39,005 nucleotides of DNA from Paratractidigestivibacter sp963630635. GTDB lineage: Bacteria; Actinomycetota; Coriobacteriia; Coriobacteriales; Atopobiaceae. Position numbers and translations under genes: made by a program. The DNA lies in NCBI GenBank assembly GCA_963630635.1, contig CAVGOA010000019.1, positions 1-39,005 on the forward strand, given 5' to 3'. Numbering within the stretch: the first letter of the stretch is position 1; each line of letters begins with the position of its first letter. Below the pieces are notes generated by a model. It saw only the letters and a list, made by a program, of their open reading frames with translations, had not been told where the DNA came from and ran no database searches. Of this stretch, positions 15,991 to 23,382 are shown piece by piece.

Positions 15991-17394
15991 ATGGCCGACA
16001 ACAAAGAGCTTGCCCAAAGCATCATCGATGCCGTGGGCGGGACAGAAAACGTCACCTTTTGCACCCACTGCATGACCCGCCTGCGCTTTGTCCTCAAAGA
16101 CTTTGGGGCCGCAGACAAAGAGAAGATCGACTCCCTTAAGGGCGTCGCCGGCTGCCTGGAATCCGGCGGCCAGCTCCAGATCATCATCGGCACCACCGTC
16201 GATAAGGTCTACGACGACGTTTGCGCCGTCGGCGGCTTTGCCAAAGAGGCGCCCGTCTCCGACGAGGCCGGCGCAGGCGGCGAGAAGAAAAAGCTCACGC
16301 CCAAGCAGGTCGTCGACAACGTGCTCAACACCGTTTCCAACTGCCTGACGCCGCTTTTGCCCATCATGATCGGCGCTGGCCTGGTGCGCATGCTGGCCAC
16401 TCTCTTTGGCCCGACTATGCTGGGGCTTCTCGCCGCGGACAACTCCACTTACCGCATCCTTAACATCGTGGGCGACGCGGCCTTCTACTACCTGCCCGTT
16501 TTTCTCGCCATCACCGCGTCGAAGAAGTTCAACTGCTCTACGGTGCTCTCGGTGCTTTTTGCCGTAGTGATGCTTCACCCCGACTTTTTGCAGGTTGTCT
16601 CGGATGGGCAGCCCTTCTCGGTCTACGGCATCCCGATGAAGCTCACGACCTACTCCAACACCATCGTGCCGACGCTTTTGGCTACCTGGGTCTTCTCGTA
16701 CGTGGAACGCGGCCTTAAGCGCGTCGTGCCTGATGTGCTGCGATCCATCGCCATCCCCACGCTGTCGATTCTCATCATGCTGCCGCTGGAGCTTTGCGTC
16801 CTTGGCCCCATCGGAGCGGTTATCGGCGACGGGATTGGCGCCTCGGTCACCACGCTGCGCTCTGTGCTTGGGCCTCTGGCCGTTGCCCTTCTCGCGGGCA
16901 CCTACCTGCTGCTTGTTGCCACGGGCATGCACCTGGCGCTCTCGGCCGTGGCCATCACGATCTTTACCAGCCAGGGCTACGAGAACATGGTCTTTGTGGG
17001 CCTGCCCGTTGCCATGTTCGTATGCATGGGGCTGGCGCTGGGCGTCTTTCTTCGCGGCCGCGATGCCGATACAAAGGAGCTTGGCCTGAGCTGCCTGCTT
17101 GCCCAGGCGCTGGGCGGCGTGTCCGAGCCCACCATCTACGGCGTTATCCTGCGCCACCGCTGGACCATCCTCTACACGTTTATCGGGGGTTTTGCGGGTG
17201 GCTTGTGGGGCGGCATCACCAACGTGACGTTCAACAACTTCTCGTCCACCAATGTCCTTCTCCCCATGTGCTACGTGGGCTCTGTGTCCAACATGGTCAA
17301 CGGCTGCATCTCGCTTGTCATTGGTTTTGTCGTGACGCTGGCGCTCACGCTGGTGTTTGGCCTTGAGGGTCCCAAGGCTCGCAAGAGCGCCTAG
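15991..17394 (+). CDS. PTS EIIBC, glucose-superfamily beta-glucoside type, no EIIA domain
   Basis: A 467-residue fusion. The N-terminal about 80 residues are a Glc-type EIIB with FCTHCMTRLRF (Cys27 is the expected phosphorylation site) and a repeat-like GVAGCLESGGQLQIIIG. After a short charged linker come about ten membrane segments of a BglF-like EIIC, including GVSEPTIYGVILR. BglF-type proteins usually carry a C-terminal EIIA, which is missing here, so a Glc-type EIIA must be supplied in trans. The ATG at 15991 follows GAAAGGAAC. It is separated from the Lac-family operon by a terminator and probably has its own promoter. The two PTS are unrelated in family, so this is accretion rather than duplication. 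Confidence 0.9.
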   Translation: MADNKELAQSIIDAVGGTENVTFCTHCMTRLRFVLKDFGAADKEKIDSLKGVAGCLESGGQLQIIIGTTVDKVYDDVCAVGGFAKEAPVSDEAGAGGEKKKLTPKQVVDNVLNTVSNCLTPLLPIMIGAGLVRMLATLFGPTMLGLLAADNSTYRILNIVGDAAFYYLPVFLAITASKKFNCSTVLSVLFAVVMLHPDFLQVVSDGQPFSVYGIPMKLTTYSNTIVPTLLATWVFSYVERGLKRVVPDVLRSIAIPTLSILIMLPLELCVLGPIGAVIGDGIGASVTTLRSVLGPLAVALLAGTYLLLVATGMHLALSAVAITIFTSQGYENMVFVGLPVAMFVCMGLALGVFLRGRDADTKELGLSCLLAQALGGVSEPTIYGVILRHRWTILYTFIGGFAGGLWGGITNVTFNNFSSTNVLLPMCYVGSVSNMVNGCISLVIGFVVTLALTLVFGLEGPKARKSA

Positions 17395-17424
17395 GGCCTG
17401 GGCCCTGCGTTTCCCCAAACCGCC

Positions 17425-17515
17425 CGATGTTTGTACGAAAGGCCCTTCTCGCTTCCTAAATAGTGCCGACCTTTGTATTATTTCTCGCAATGTCACGATG
17501 TTTGTACAAACATCG
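17425..17515. promoter_or_regulatory. metH promoter with perfect 20-bp palindrome and upstream half-site
   Basis: CGATGTTTGTACAAACATCG (17496-17515) is a perfect 20-bp palindrome. Its left half plus two bases, CGATGTTTGTAC, recurs exactly at 17425-17436. Between them is a good -10, TATTAT (17476-17481), with a weak -35 (TTCCTA at 17453). The palindrome would thus sit just downstream of the transcription start, a classic repressor position, and the half-site just upstream of -35. The low-GC palindrome stands out from its surroundings. The regulator is unknown; no SAM riboswitch was recognised here. Confidence 0.7.
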
Positions 17516-17610
17516 GCCACTTTAGGGACCGTGCCGCCGCTGGTGTCATAATGTCCAAATGACCAATCGCAGCCACCTGCTGCTTACCCCATACAGTCGA
17601 GAGGTACAAC

Positions 17611-20121
17611 ATGACTCAAGACGGCGAGAAGAAATTCAGCTGCCCCTGGCCCCAGGACCGCCTGTCCGCTCGCAAGCTGCGCGTGAAGGACGACTACCTG
17701 CAGCGCGTTTTGGACGGCGAGGAGTTCCTGGTCTTCGACGGCGGCATGGGTACCCAGCTGCAGGAGCGCGGCCTTGCTGCCGGCGAGCTGCCGGAGCTTT
17801 TGTGCCTCACCAACCCCGACGAGATCGCCGACGTCCACGCCGCCTACGTGGCCGCCGGCGCAGACGTCGCCACCACCAACACCTTTGGCGCCAACCGCGA
17901 CAAGCTGGGCGACGCCGCCACGGTCGAGCAGATCTTCGAGGCCGCGGTTGCCTGCGCGCGCAAGTCGGGCGCCCGCTACGTGGCCGCAGACATCGGCCCC
18001 ACCGGCCAGCTCTTGGAGCCCATGGGCACCCTGCCCTTCGACGACGCCTACGACCTCTTTGCCCAGCAGGCCAAGGCGGCCACCGCGGCCGGCGCCGACC
18101 TCTTTATCATCGAGACCATGGCCGACCTGGCCGAGGCCAAGGCCGCGCTTCTCGCCGTGCAAGAGAACTCCGACCTGCCCGTCTTTGTGACCATGACCTT
18201 TGCCGAGGACGGTCGCACCTTCCTGGGCACCACGCCCGAGGTGGCCGCGGTGACCCTCTCGTCGATGGGCGCCAACGCTGTGGGCATCAACTGCTCGCTG
18301 GGTCCCAACGACCTCTTGCCGCTGGTAGAGCGCATGATTCCCTGGGCCAAGTGCCCCGTGATGGTCCAGGCAAACGCGGGCCTGCCGCGCGTTGTGGACG
18401 GCAAGACGGTCTTCGACGTCCATGTGCCCGAGTACTGCGAGGCCGTGGCCAAGATGCTCGACCTGGGCGTCACCATCGTGGGCGGCTGCTGCGGCACCAC
18501 GCCCGCCTACATCGCGGGCGAGCGCGCCCTTCTCGCCGATCGCAAACCTTGCAAGCCGGCCCCGCGCGACTGGTTCTGCGTGGCCGGCCCCCAGAGCATC
18601 TGCGCTTTGCAGATGGGCCAGGTGGGCGTCATTGGCGAGCGCATCAACCCCACGGGCAAGAAGAAGATGAAGGAGGCCCTGCGCGAGGGCAACCACGACT
18701 ACATCATGGGCGAGGCCATCTCGCAGACCAACGCCGGCGCGCAGATCCTGGACGTTAACGTGGGCCTGCCCGAGATCGACGAGCGCGCCACCATGGTTCA
18801 GCTTGTGGCCGAGCTGCAGGGCGTGACCACGCTGCCGCTGCAGATCGACACGGCAGATCCCCAGGTCATCGAGGCAGCCGTGCGCAGCTACCCCGGTAAG
18901 GCCCTTATCAATTCGACCAACGGCAAAGAAGAGATCCTGGCCCAGGTCCTGCCTGTGGCCAAGCATTACGGCTGTGCCATCGTGGGCCTTACGCTTGACG
19001 AGGACGGCATCCCCGCCACCGCCGAGGGCCGCATTGCCGTGGCCAAGAAGATCGTGGCGGCAACCGACGCTATTGGCATCCCGCGCCACGACGTGGTCAT
19101 CGATTGCCTGTGCATGGCCTGCTCGACCGATCAAGAGGCCCCGCGCCAGATTCTGGCCGCCATCGCTGGCGTCAAGCGCGAGCTGCCGGGCGTGCGCACC
19201 GTCCTGGGCCTTTCCAACATTAGCTTTGGCCTGCCCTTTAGGCCCCTTATCAACGCGACTTTCTTGGCGGCTGCCTTCGCGGCGGGCCTTGACCTGGCCA
19301 TCATGAACCCGCTGGTGGCGCGCATGATGGACGTCATCGACTCGTGGCGCGTGCTTTCTGGCGAGGACGATGGCGCGCGTCACTACGTCGAGGTAAACGG
19401 CAACCGCAAGGACGGCGTGCCCGTGACGGCTGCCCTGCCGGCCCAGGCAGCAGGCGAGAAGACCGCGGCCCCCACCGGCGCCGCCGCGACCCCCGAGGAA
19501 GAGGCCCGCGAGCTGGTCTTGGCCGGTCGCAAGGGCCCCATGCCCGAGGTCATCTCGCGCGTGCTGGCCAACCACGACGTGATGTACGCCATCACCGAGG
19601 TTTTGATCCCGGCCCTTGACGAGGTGGGCGTTCGATTTGAGAAGGGCACGTTCTTCTTGCCGCAGCTCATGGCCGCAGCCGAGGCCGCCAAGGCGGGCTT
19701 CGAGACCATCCGCGCCGCCAGTAAGGGTGCCGAGGGCGCAGAAGCCATGCCCGCAAAGGGCAAGGTCGTGGTCTGCACGGTCCACGGAGACATTCACGAC
19801 ATTGGCAAGAACATCGTGCGCATGCTGCTGGAAAACTACGGTTACGACGTCATTGACCTGGGCCGAGACGTGCCCCCGCAAGACGTTGTGGACGCCGTGA
19901 TCAAAGACCACGTCCTTCTCGTGGGCCTCTCGGCGCTTATGACCACGACGGTGCCCGCCATGGCTCAGACGATCGAGCTTCTGCGCGACCAGGCCCCGTG
20001 GTGCAAGGTTGTCGTTGGCGGCGCCGTGCTTAACCCCGAGTACGCGCAGATGGTGGGCGCCGACTTCTACGCCAAGGACGCCACCGAGACGGCCCGCATC
20101 GCCGGCGAGGTGCTGGGGTAG
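17611..20121 (+). CDS. metH: Cobalamin-dependent methionine synthase lacking the reactivation domain
   Basis: An 836-residue enzyme that moves the methyl group of methyltetrahydrofolate to homocysteine through cobalamin. Order: homocysteine domain (about 20-310) with zinc ligands Cys228 (GINCS), Cys293 and Cys294 (GGCCGTTP); pterin domain (about 325-600, GERINPTGKKK); helical cap and cobalamin domain (about 630-836) with DIHDIGKN, where His729 is the lower axial cobalt ligand. E. coli MetH is about 1,227 residues; here the C-terminal SAM-binding part is absent and is supplied by the gene at 9073-9789. The ATG at 17611 follows GAGAGGTACAAC. An Ala/Pro-rich linker lies near residue 615. Confidence 0.96.
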   Translation: MTQDGEKKFSCPWPQDRLSARKLRVKDDYLQRVLDGEEFLVFDGGMGTQLQERGLAAGELPELLCLTNPDEIADVHAAYVAAGADVATTNTFGANRDKLGDAATVEQIFEAAVACARKSGARYVAADIGPTGQLLEPMGTLPFDDAYDLFAQQAKAATAAGADLFIIETMADLAEAKAALLAVQENSDLPVFVTMTFAEDGRTFLGTTPEVAAVTLSSMGANAVGINCSLGPNDLLPLVERMIPWAKCPVMVQANAGLPRVVDGKTVFDVHVPEYCEAVAKMLDLGVTIVGGCCGTTPAYIAGERALLADRKPCKPAPRDWFCVAGPQSICALQMGQVGVIGERINPTGKKKMKEALREGNHDYIMGEAISQTNAGAQILDVNVGLPEIDERATMVQLVAELQGVTTLPLQIDTADPQVIEAAVRSYPGKALINSTNGKEEILAQVLPVAKHYGCAIVGLTLDEDGIPATAEGRIAVAKKIVAATDAIGIPRHDVVIDCLCMACSTDQEAPRQILAAIAGVKRELPGVRTVLGLSNISFGLPFRPLINATFLAAAFAAGLDLAIMNPLVARMMDVIDSWRVLSGEDDGARHYVEVNGNRKDGVPVTAALPAQAAGEKTAAPTGAAATPEEEARELVLAGRKGPMPEVISRVLANHDVMYAITEVLIPALDEVGVRFEKGTFFLPQLMAAAEAAKAGFETIRAASKGAEGAEAMPAKGKVVVCTVHGDIHDIGKNIVRMLLENYGYDVIDLGRDVPPQDVVDAVIKDHVLLVGLSALMTTTVPAMAQTIELLRDQAPWCKVVVGGAVLNPEYAQMVGADFYAKDATETARIAGEVLG

Positions 20122-20211
20122 GGCGTCGGTCGCGCCTGGCCCGCCCCGCGCTGCACCCGGACCGCGCCAGCCCCAAACCACCCGCAGCTCACCGCCCCAA
20201 TCGCCAAATGC

Positions 20212-20251
20212 AAAAAAGCGCCGGGAGAGGCCCTTCGACCTCGCCCGGCGC
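20212..20251 (-). terminator. Rho-independent terminator after glycerol kinase
   Basis: Read on the minus strand, GCGCCGGG (20251-20244) pairs with CCCGGCGC (20225-20218) over an 18-base loop and is followed by TTTTTT (20217-20212). It lies 28 bases past the glpK stop. The same stem may also slow transcription arriving from metH, although no T-tract follows in that direction. Confidence 0.82.
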
Positions 20252-20278
20252 TCTTCTCAGCGCGTCTGTTGGTGTGCC

Positions 20279-21775
20279 TTACAAGATGGTCCTCTCAACC
20301 GCCTTGTGCCACCCGGCCAGAAGCTGGTCTGCCTGCGCGACGTCCATCTTGCGCGTGAAGACGTCGTCGGTCGTGCGCAGGCCGCGCAGCTCGTCGGTGC
20401 CCGACCAAAAGCCCGTGGCCAGGCCCGCCAGGTAGGCTGCGCCCAGCGAGGTGGTCTCGAGGTTCTGCGGGCGGTGAAGCTCGCAGCCCAAAAGATCTGC
20501 CTGGAACTGCATGAGGAAGTTGTTGGCGCTGGCTCCGCCGTCCACGTTAAGAACACCCAGGTCGCCGCCCGCGTCTGCCGCCATGGCGTCGGACAGGTCG
20601 CGGATCTGGTAGGCCAGGGCCTCAAGGGCGGCGCGGGCAATGTGAGCGCGACCGGCACCGCGAGTCAGGCCATAGATCGCGCCACGGGCCTCGCTGTTCC
20701 ACCAGGGGGCGCCCAGGCCAGTGAAGGCCGGCACGATGTAGACGCCGCCGGTGTCGGGGATGCTCAAGGCCAAAGCCTCGGTCTCGGCCGCAGTGCCAAT
20801 AATGCCCAGCTCATCGCGCAGCCATTGGATCAAGGCGCCCGCCACAAAGACCGAGCCCTCAAGCGCGTAGACCAGGCCGTCGTCGGAAGGCGCGCTCGCG
20901 GCCACCGTGGTCACCAGGTTGTGCGTGCTGGTGCGGGCCTCGTGGCCGGTGTGCAGCAGCATGAAGCAGCCGGTGCCGTAGGTGTTCTTGGCCTGCCCCG
21001 CCTCAAAGCAGCACTGGCCAAACAGGGCTGCCTGCTGGTCGCCGGCCACGCCCGTGATGGGGATGCCCGCGGGAATCCCGGGGTAGCTCGTCTCGCCAAA
21101 GAAACCCGAGCTGGGGCGCACCTCGGGCATCATCGAGGCTGGGATGCCAAAGAGGTCCAGCAGCTCTTGGTCCCAGCAGCCGCGGTGGATGTCAAACAGC
21201 ATCGTGCGGCTTGCGTTGGTGGGGTCGGTCGCGTGCACCAGGCCACCGGTCAAGACCCAGATAAGCCAGGTGTCCACGGTGCCAAACAACAGCTCGCCTG
21301 CCTCGGCGCGCTCGCGGGCGCCGGGAACGTTGCGCAGAATCCAGCAGATCTTGCTGGCCGAGAAATAGGCGTCGGGGAGAAGACCGGTCTTGGCGCGGAT
21401 CTTCTCGGCAACCTCGGGCGAGCCGCACAGCTCTTCCACCAGGTCGGCGCTGCGGCGGCATTGCCACACGATGGCGTTCATCACGGGTGCGCCGGTGCTG
21501 GGGTCCCACACAATCGTGGTCTCGCGCTGGTTGTCGATGCCGATGGAATCGATGTTCTCGGCGGTGAGCCCGTGCTTGGCGATAAGCTCGGTTAGGCACC
21601 CTAGCTGCGAGAAGAGGATCTCTTGCGGGTTGTGCTCGACCCAGCCGGGCTGCGGAAAGATTTGCTGGAACGGCCGTTGGACGACGTCGAGCATTTTGCC
21701 CGACCGGTCGATCAAAACGGCGCGCGAGCTGGTGGTGCCTTGGTCAAGTGCGATCACGTACTTCTCAGTGCTCAT
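20279..21775 (-). CDS. glpK: Glycerol kinase
   Basis: A 498-residue FGGY-family kinase making sn-glycerol 3-phosphate from glycerol and ATP. The N-terminal ALDQGTTSSRAVLID is the phosphate-binding opening of GlpK, followed by QIFPQPGWVEHNPQEI, IDNQRETTIVWD and PAFTGLGAPWW, all diagnostic. Length is the usual about 500. The ATG at 21775 has AAAGG 6 bases upstream and overlaps the 3' end of the lipase-like gene by 11 bases, so the two are co-translated. Glycerol freed from monoacylglycerol by the neighbour would feed this kinase. No glycerol facilitator or glycerol-3-phosphate dehydrogenase gene is in the window. Confidence 0.95.
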   Translation of the reverse strand: MSTEKYVIALDQGTTSSRAVLIDRSGKMLDVVQRPFQQIFPQPGWVEHNPQEILFSQLGCLTELIAKHGLTAENIDSIGIDNQRETTIVWDPSTGAPVMNAIVWQCRRSADLVEELCGSPEVAEKIRAKTGLLPDAYFSASKICWILRNVPGARERAEAGELLFGTVDTWLIWVLTGGLVHATDPTNASRTMLFDIHRGCWDQELLDLFGIPASMMPEVRPSSGFFGETSYPGIPAGIPITGVAGDQQAALFGQCCFEAGQAKNTYGTGCFMLLHTGHEARTSTHNLVTTVAASAPSDDGLVYALEGSVFVAGALIQWLRDELGIIGTAAETEALALSIPDTGGVYIVPAFTGLGAPWWNSEARGAIYGLTRGAGRAHIARAALEALAYQIRDLSDAMAADAGGDLGVLNVDGGASANNFLMQFQADLLGCELHRPQNLETTSLGAAYLAGLATGFWSGTDELRGLRTTDDVFTRKMDVAQADQLLAGWHKAVERTIL

Positions 21776-22769
21776 GACAAACCTTTCTCTCTAGCCAATC
21801 CGATACTGCCTTGTACACCTGCATCTTCCCCGCTTCGTTTAGGATTTCGTGGCGCATATTGGGGAAGATTTTGCAGGTAACGTCTGTGGAACCGGCTTCC
21901 TTGGCGAGAAGGGCCGCGGCTTCGACGCCTTTTCCCATGTCGCCCACCGGGTCTCCGTCGCCGCCGATGTAGAAAAGCGGCAGGTCGTGCGGTACGGCCT
22001 GTGCGCACGCCTTAGAGCAGGCCGTGGCCGTGAGGTTGGTCAGCGCGCAGTAGCCGCCCGCGCTGAACATGAAGCCGCACTCTTTGTCGTCGATGTAATC
22101 GGCCACGTTTTGCTTGTTGTGCGAGAGCCACTCCAGGCCGGTGGGGCCGGGCACGGCCTTGCTGTAGGCGCCCGAGCCCAGGCTGTCCAGGGTCTTGGAC
22201 AGGTAGTCTTGCCCGCGCACGGCCGCGACCAACCGTGCCGCTGCGTGACCTGCCTTAGAGGTTGCCACCGGGATGGTTCCCGTGCCGCAGATCACAGCGC
22301 CGGCCAGGCCATCCGCGTGCTTGGAAAGATAGACGCGCGTGATAAAGCTGCCCATCGAGTGGCCAAAGAAGACATAGGGGACGTCCGTGCCCACCATGCC
22401 TTGAACCAGGCCGCGCAGGGTGTGCTCGTCTTCAGCCAAGGCCAGGTCACCGCCCTTGGCAGGCATGCAGCCCTGCTTGCCGGGCGCCGCCGAGCGCCCG
22501 TGTCCAATGTGGTCGTCTCCGCAGACGACCCAGCCCAGCCCGCACAGGTAGCGGGCAAAGTCGACGTAGCGGCGGATGTGCTCGCTCATGCCGTGGACCA
22601 GCTGGACCACGCCCGCGGGCGCCACGGTCTTCTCGCCACCCTTGCCGTCTGCCCCGGGCGCCATGCCCGCCGGCCACCAGATCCTTGCGTGAATGGTCGA
22701 CGCCCCGTCCGCCGAGGCAAACGTGACGTCTTGGGTCGTTATCTGGTCGGTCTCGGCGGTGGTTGCCAT
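21765..22769 (-). CDS. Alpha/beta hydrolase, monoacylglycerol-lipase-like
   Basis: A 334-residue serine hydrolase of the hydrolase-4 (monoglyceride lipase/lysophospholipase) type. LVHGMSEHIRRY forms the oxyanion-hole region, FFGHSMGSF carries the nucleophile Ser, and GDGDPVG and NMRHEIL supply the expected Asp and His. No signal peptide or membrane segment is seen, so it is probably cytoplasmic. The ATG at 22769 follows AAAGGAGACC on the minus strand. The 11-base overlap with glpK suggests release of glycerol from monoacylglycerols followed by phosphorylation. Lysophospholipid substrates remain possible. Confidence 0.87.
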   Translation of the reverse strand: MATTAETDQITTQDVTFASADGASTIHARIWWPAGMAPGADGKGGEKTVAPAGVVQLVHGMSEHIRRYVDFARYLCGLGWVVCGDDHIGHGRSAAPGKQGCMPAKGGDLALAEDEHTLRGLVQGMVGTDVPYVFFGHSMGSFITRVYLSKHADGLAGAVICGTGTIPVATSKAGHAAARLVAAVRGQDYLSKTLDSLGSGAYSKAVPGPTGLEWLSHNKQNVADYIDDKECGFMFSAGGYCALTNLTATACSKACAQAVPHDLPLFYIGGDGDPVGDMGKGVEAAALLAKEAGSTDVTCKIFPNMRHEILNEAGKMQVYKAVSDWLERKVCHEH

Positions 22770-22916
22770 GCCGGTCTCCTTTGGTTGGTCGGGCGATGTG
22801 TCATTTCATCTTTCCCAGAAAGTCGCCGACGCCATTCGGCCGCGCGCAAGATTGACGGCCACCGGCGCCTCCTTGGGGGTATACGGTGTTTAGACCAAAT
22901 AGGAGAGGGGTTTGTT

Positions 22917-23171
22917 ATGGCAGTTGGCAACCATTGCTGCGATTGCGTTTTTGCGTCGTTTACCCAAAACGAGCACACCGGCCGGTGGCAGGGGGCATGC
23001 AGCCGCGGCTACACCCTGTGCGATCCGCATGTCCACGAAAGCCCGGACAACCACTTTGTCGACGACGTCGCCAAGCTCGTTCCCGTGGTCGACCCCACGG
23101 GCAAGGAGTACCTGCGCACCTCCAACGTCTGCGACCGCTTCCTGCGCCCCCAGTCCCAAGCCGGGAGGTAG
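22917..23171 (+). CDS. Small Cys/His-rich protein of unknown function
   Basis: An 84-residue protein I do not recognise. It has CCDC at 7-10, then single Cys in GACSRG, TLCDPH and NVCDRF, plus several His (NHCC, DPHVHES, DNHF), suggesting metal binding or a redox role. No signal peptide or membrane segment. The ATG at 22917 is preceded by AGGAGAGGGG with slightly long spacing. The codon pattern (G/C in third positions) supports real coding. It stands alone, divergent from the lipase-glpK pair and convergent with the M32 peptidase. Confidence 0.7.
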   Translation: MAVGNHCCDCVFASFTQNEHTGRWQGACSRGYTLCDPHVHESPDNHFVDDVAKLVPVVDPTGKEYLRTSNVCDRFLRPQSQAGR

Positions 23172-23194
23172 ATCTTTTTTCGGACTCCGGGATA

Positions 23195-23336
23195 TTTTTT
23201 GCGAAAGACGGGCGCACTCGGCGAGCTTTGCGGGTAGCCCCGTTTTTCTCGCTTTGCCGACCTGCGGTTTTGTCCGCGAGAACCCTTGGCTCGCGGCCAA
23301 GCTCTTGGACTGCGCCCGTCTTTCGTTGTTTTTTAA
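23195..23336. repeat. Diverged palindromic-ended element (third family member)
   Basis: A perfect 15-bp inverted repeat (CGAAAGACGGGCGCA at 23202-23216 with 23311-23325) encloses a 124-bp unit ending in GTTGTTTTTT. The ends differ in sequence from the 58-210 and 5119-5271 copies, but the size (124 versus 128 bp between outer arm ends), the convergent-gene setting and an internal segment are shared. Positions 23253-23285 align with 121-152 at 24 of 33 positions by eye, including TTTGCC, TTTTGTC and AGAA. An internal perfect hairpin CCGCGAG/CTCGCGG (23274-23280, 23290-23296) is present. It lies between the Cys-rich gene and the M32 peptidase gene. Confidence 0.65.
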
Positions 23337-23382
23337 TTGCGGCGGCCTGGTTTGCGTCCAAGCCCGGCCGCCGCGGTGCTAA

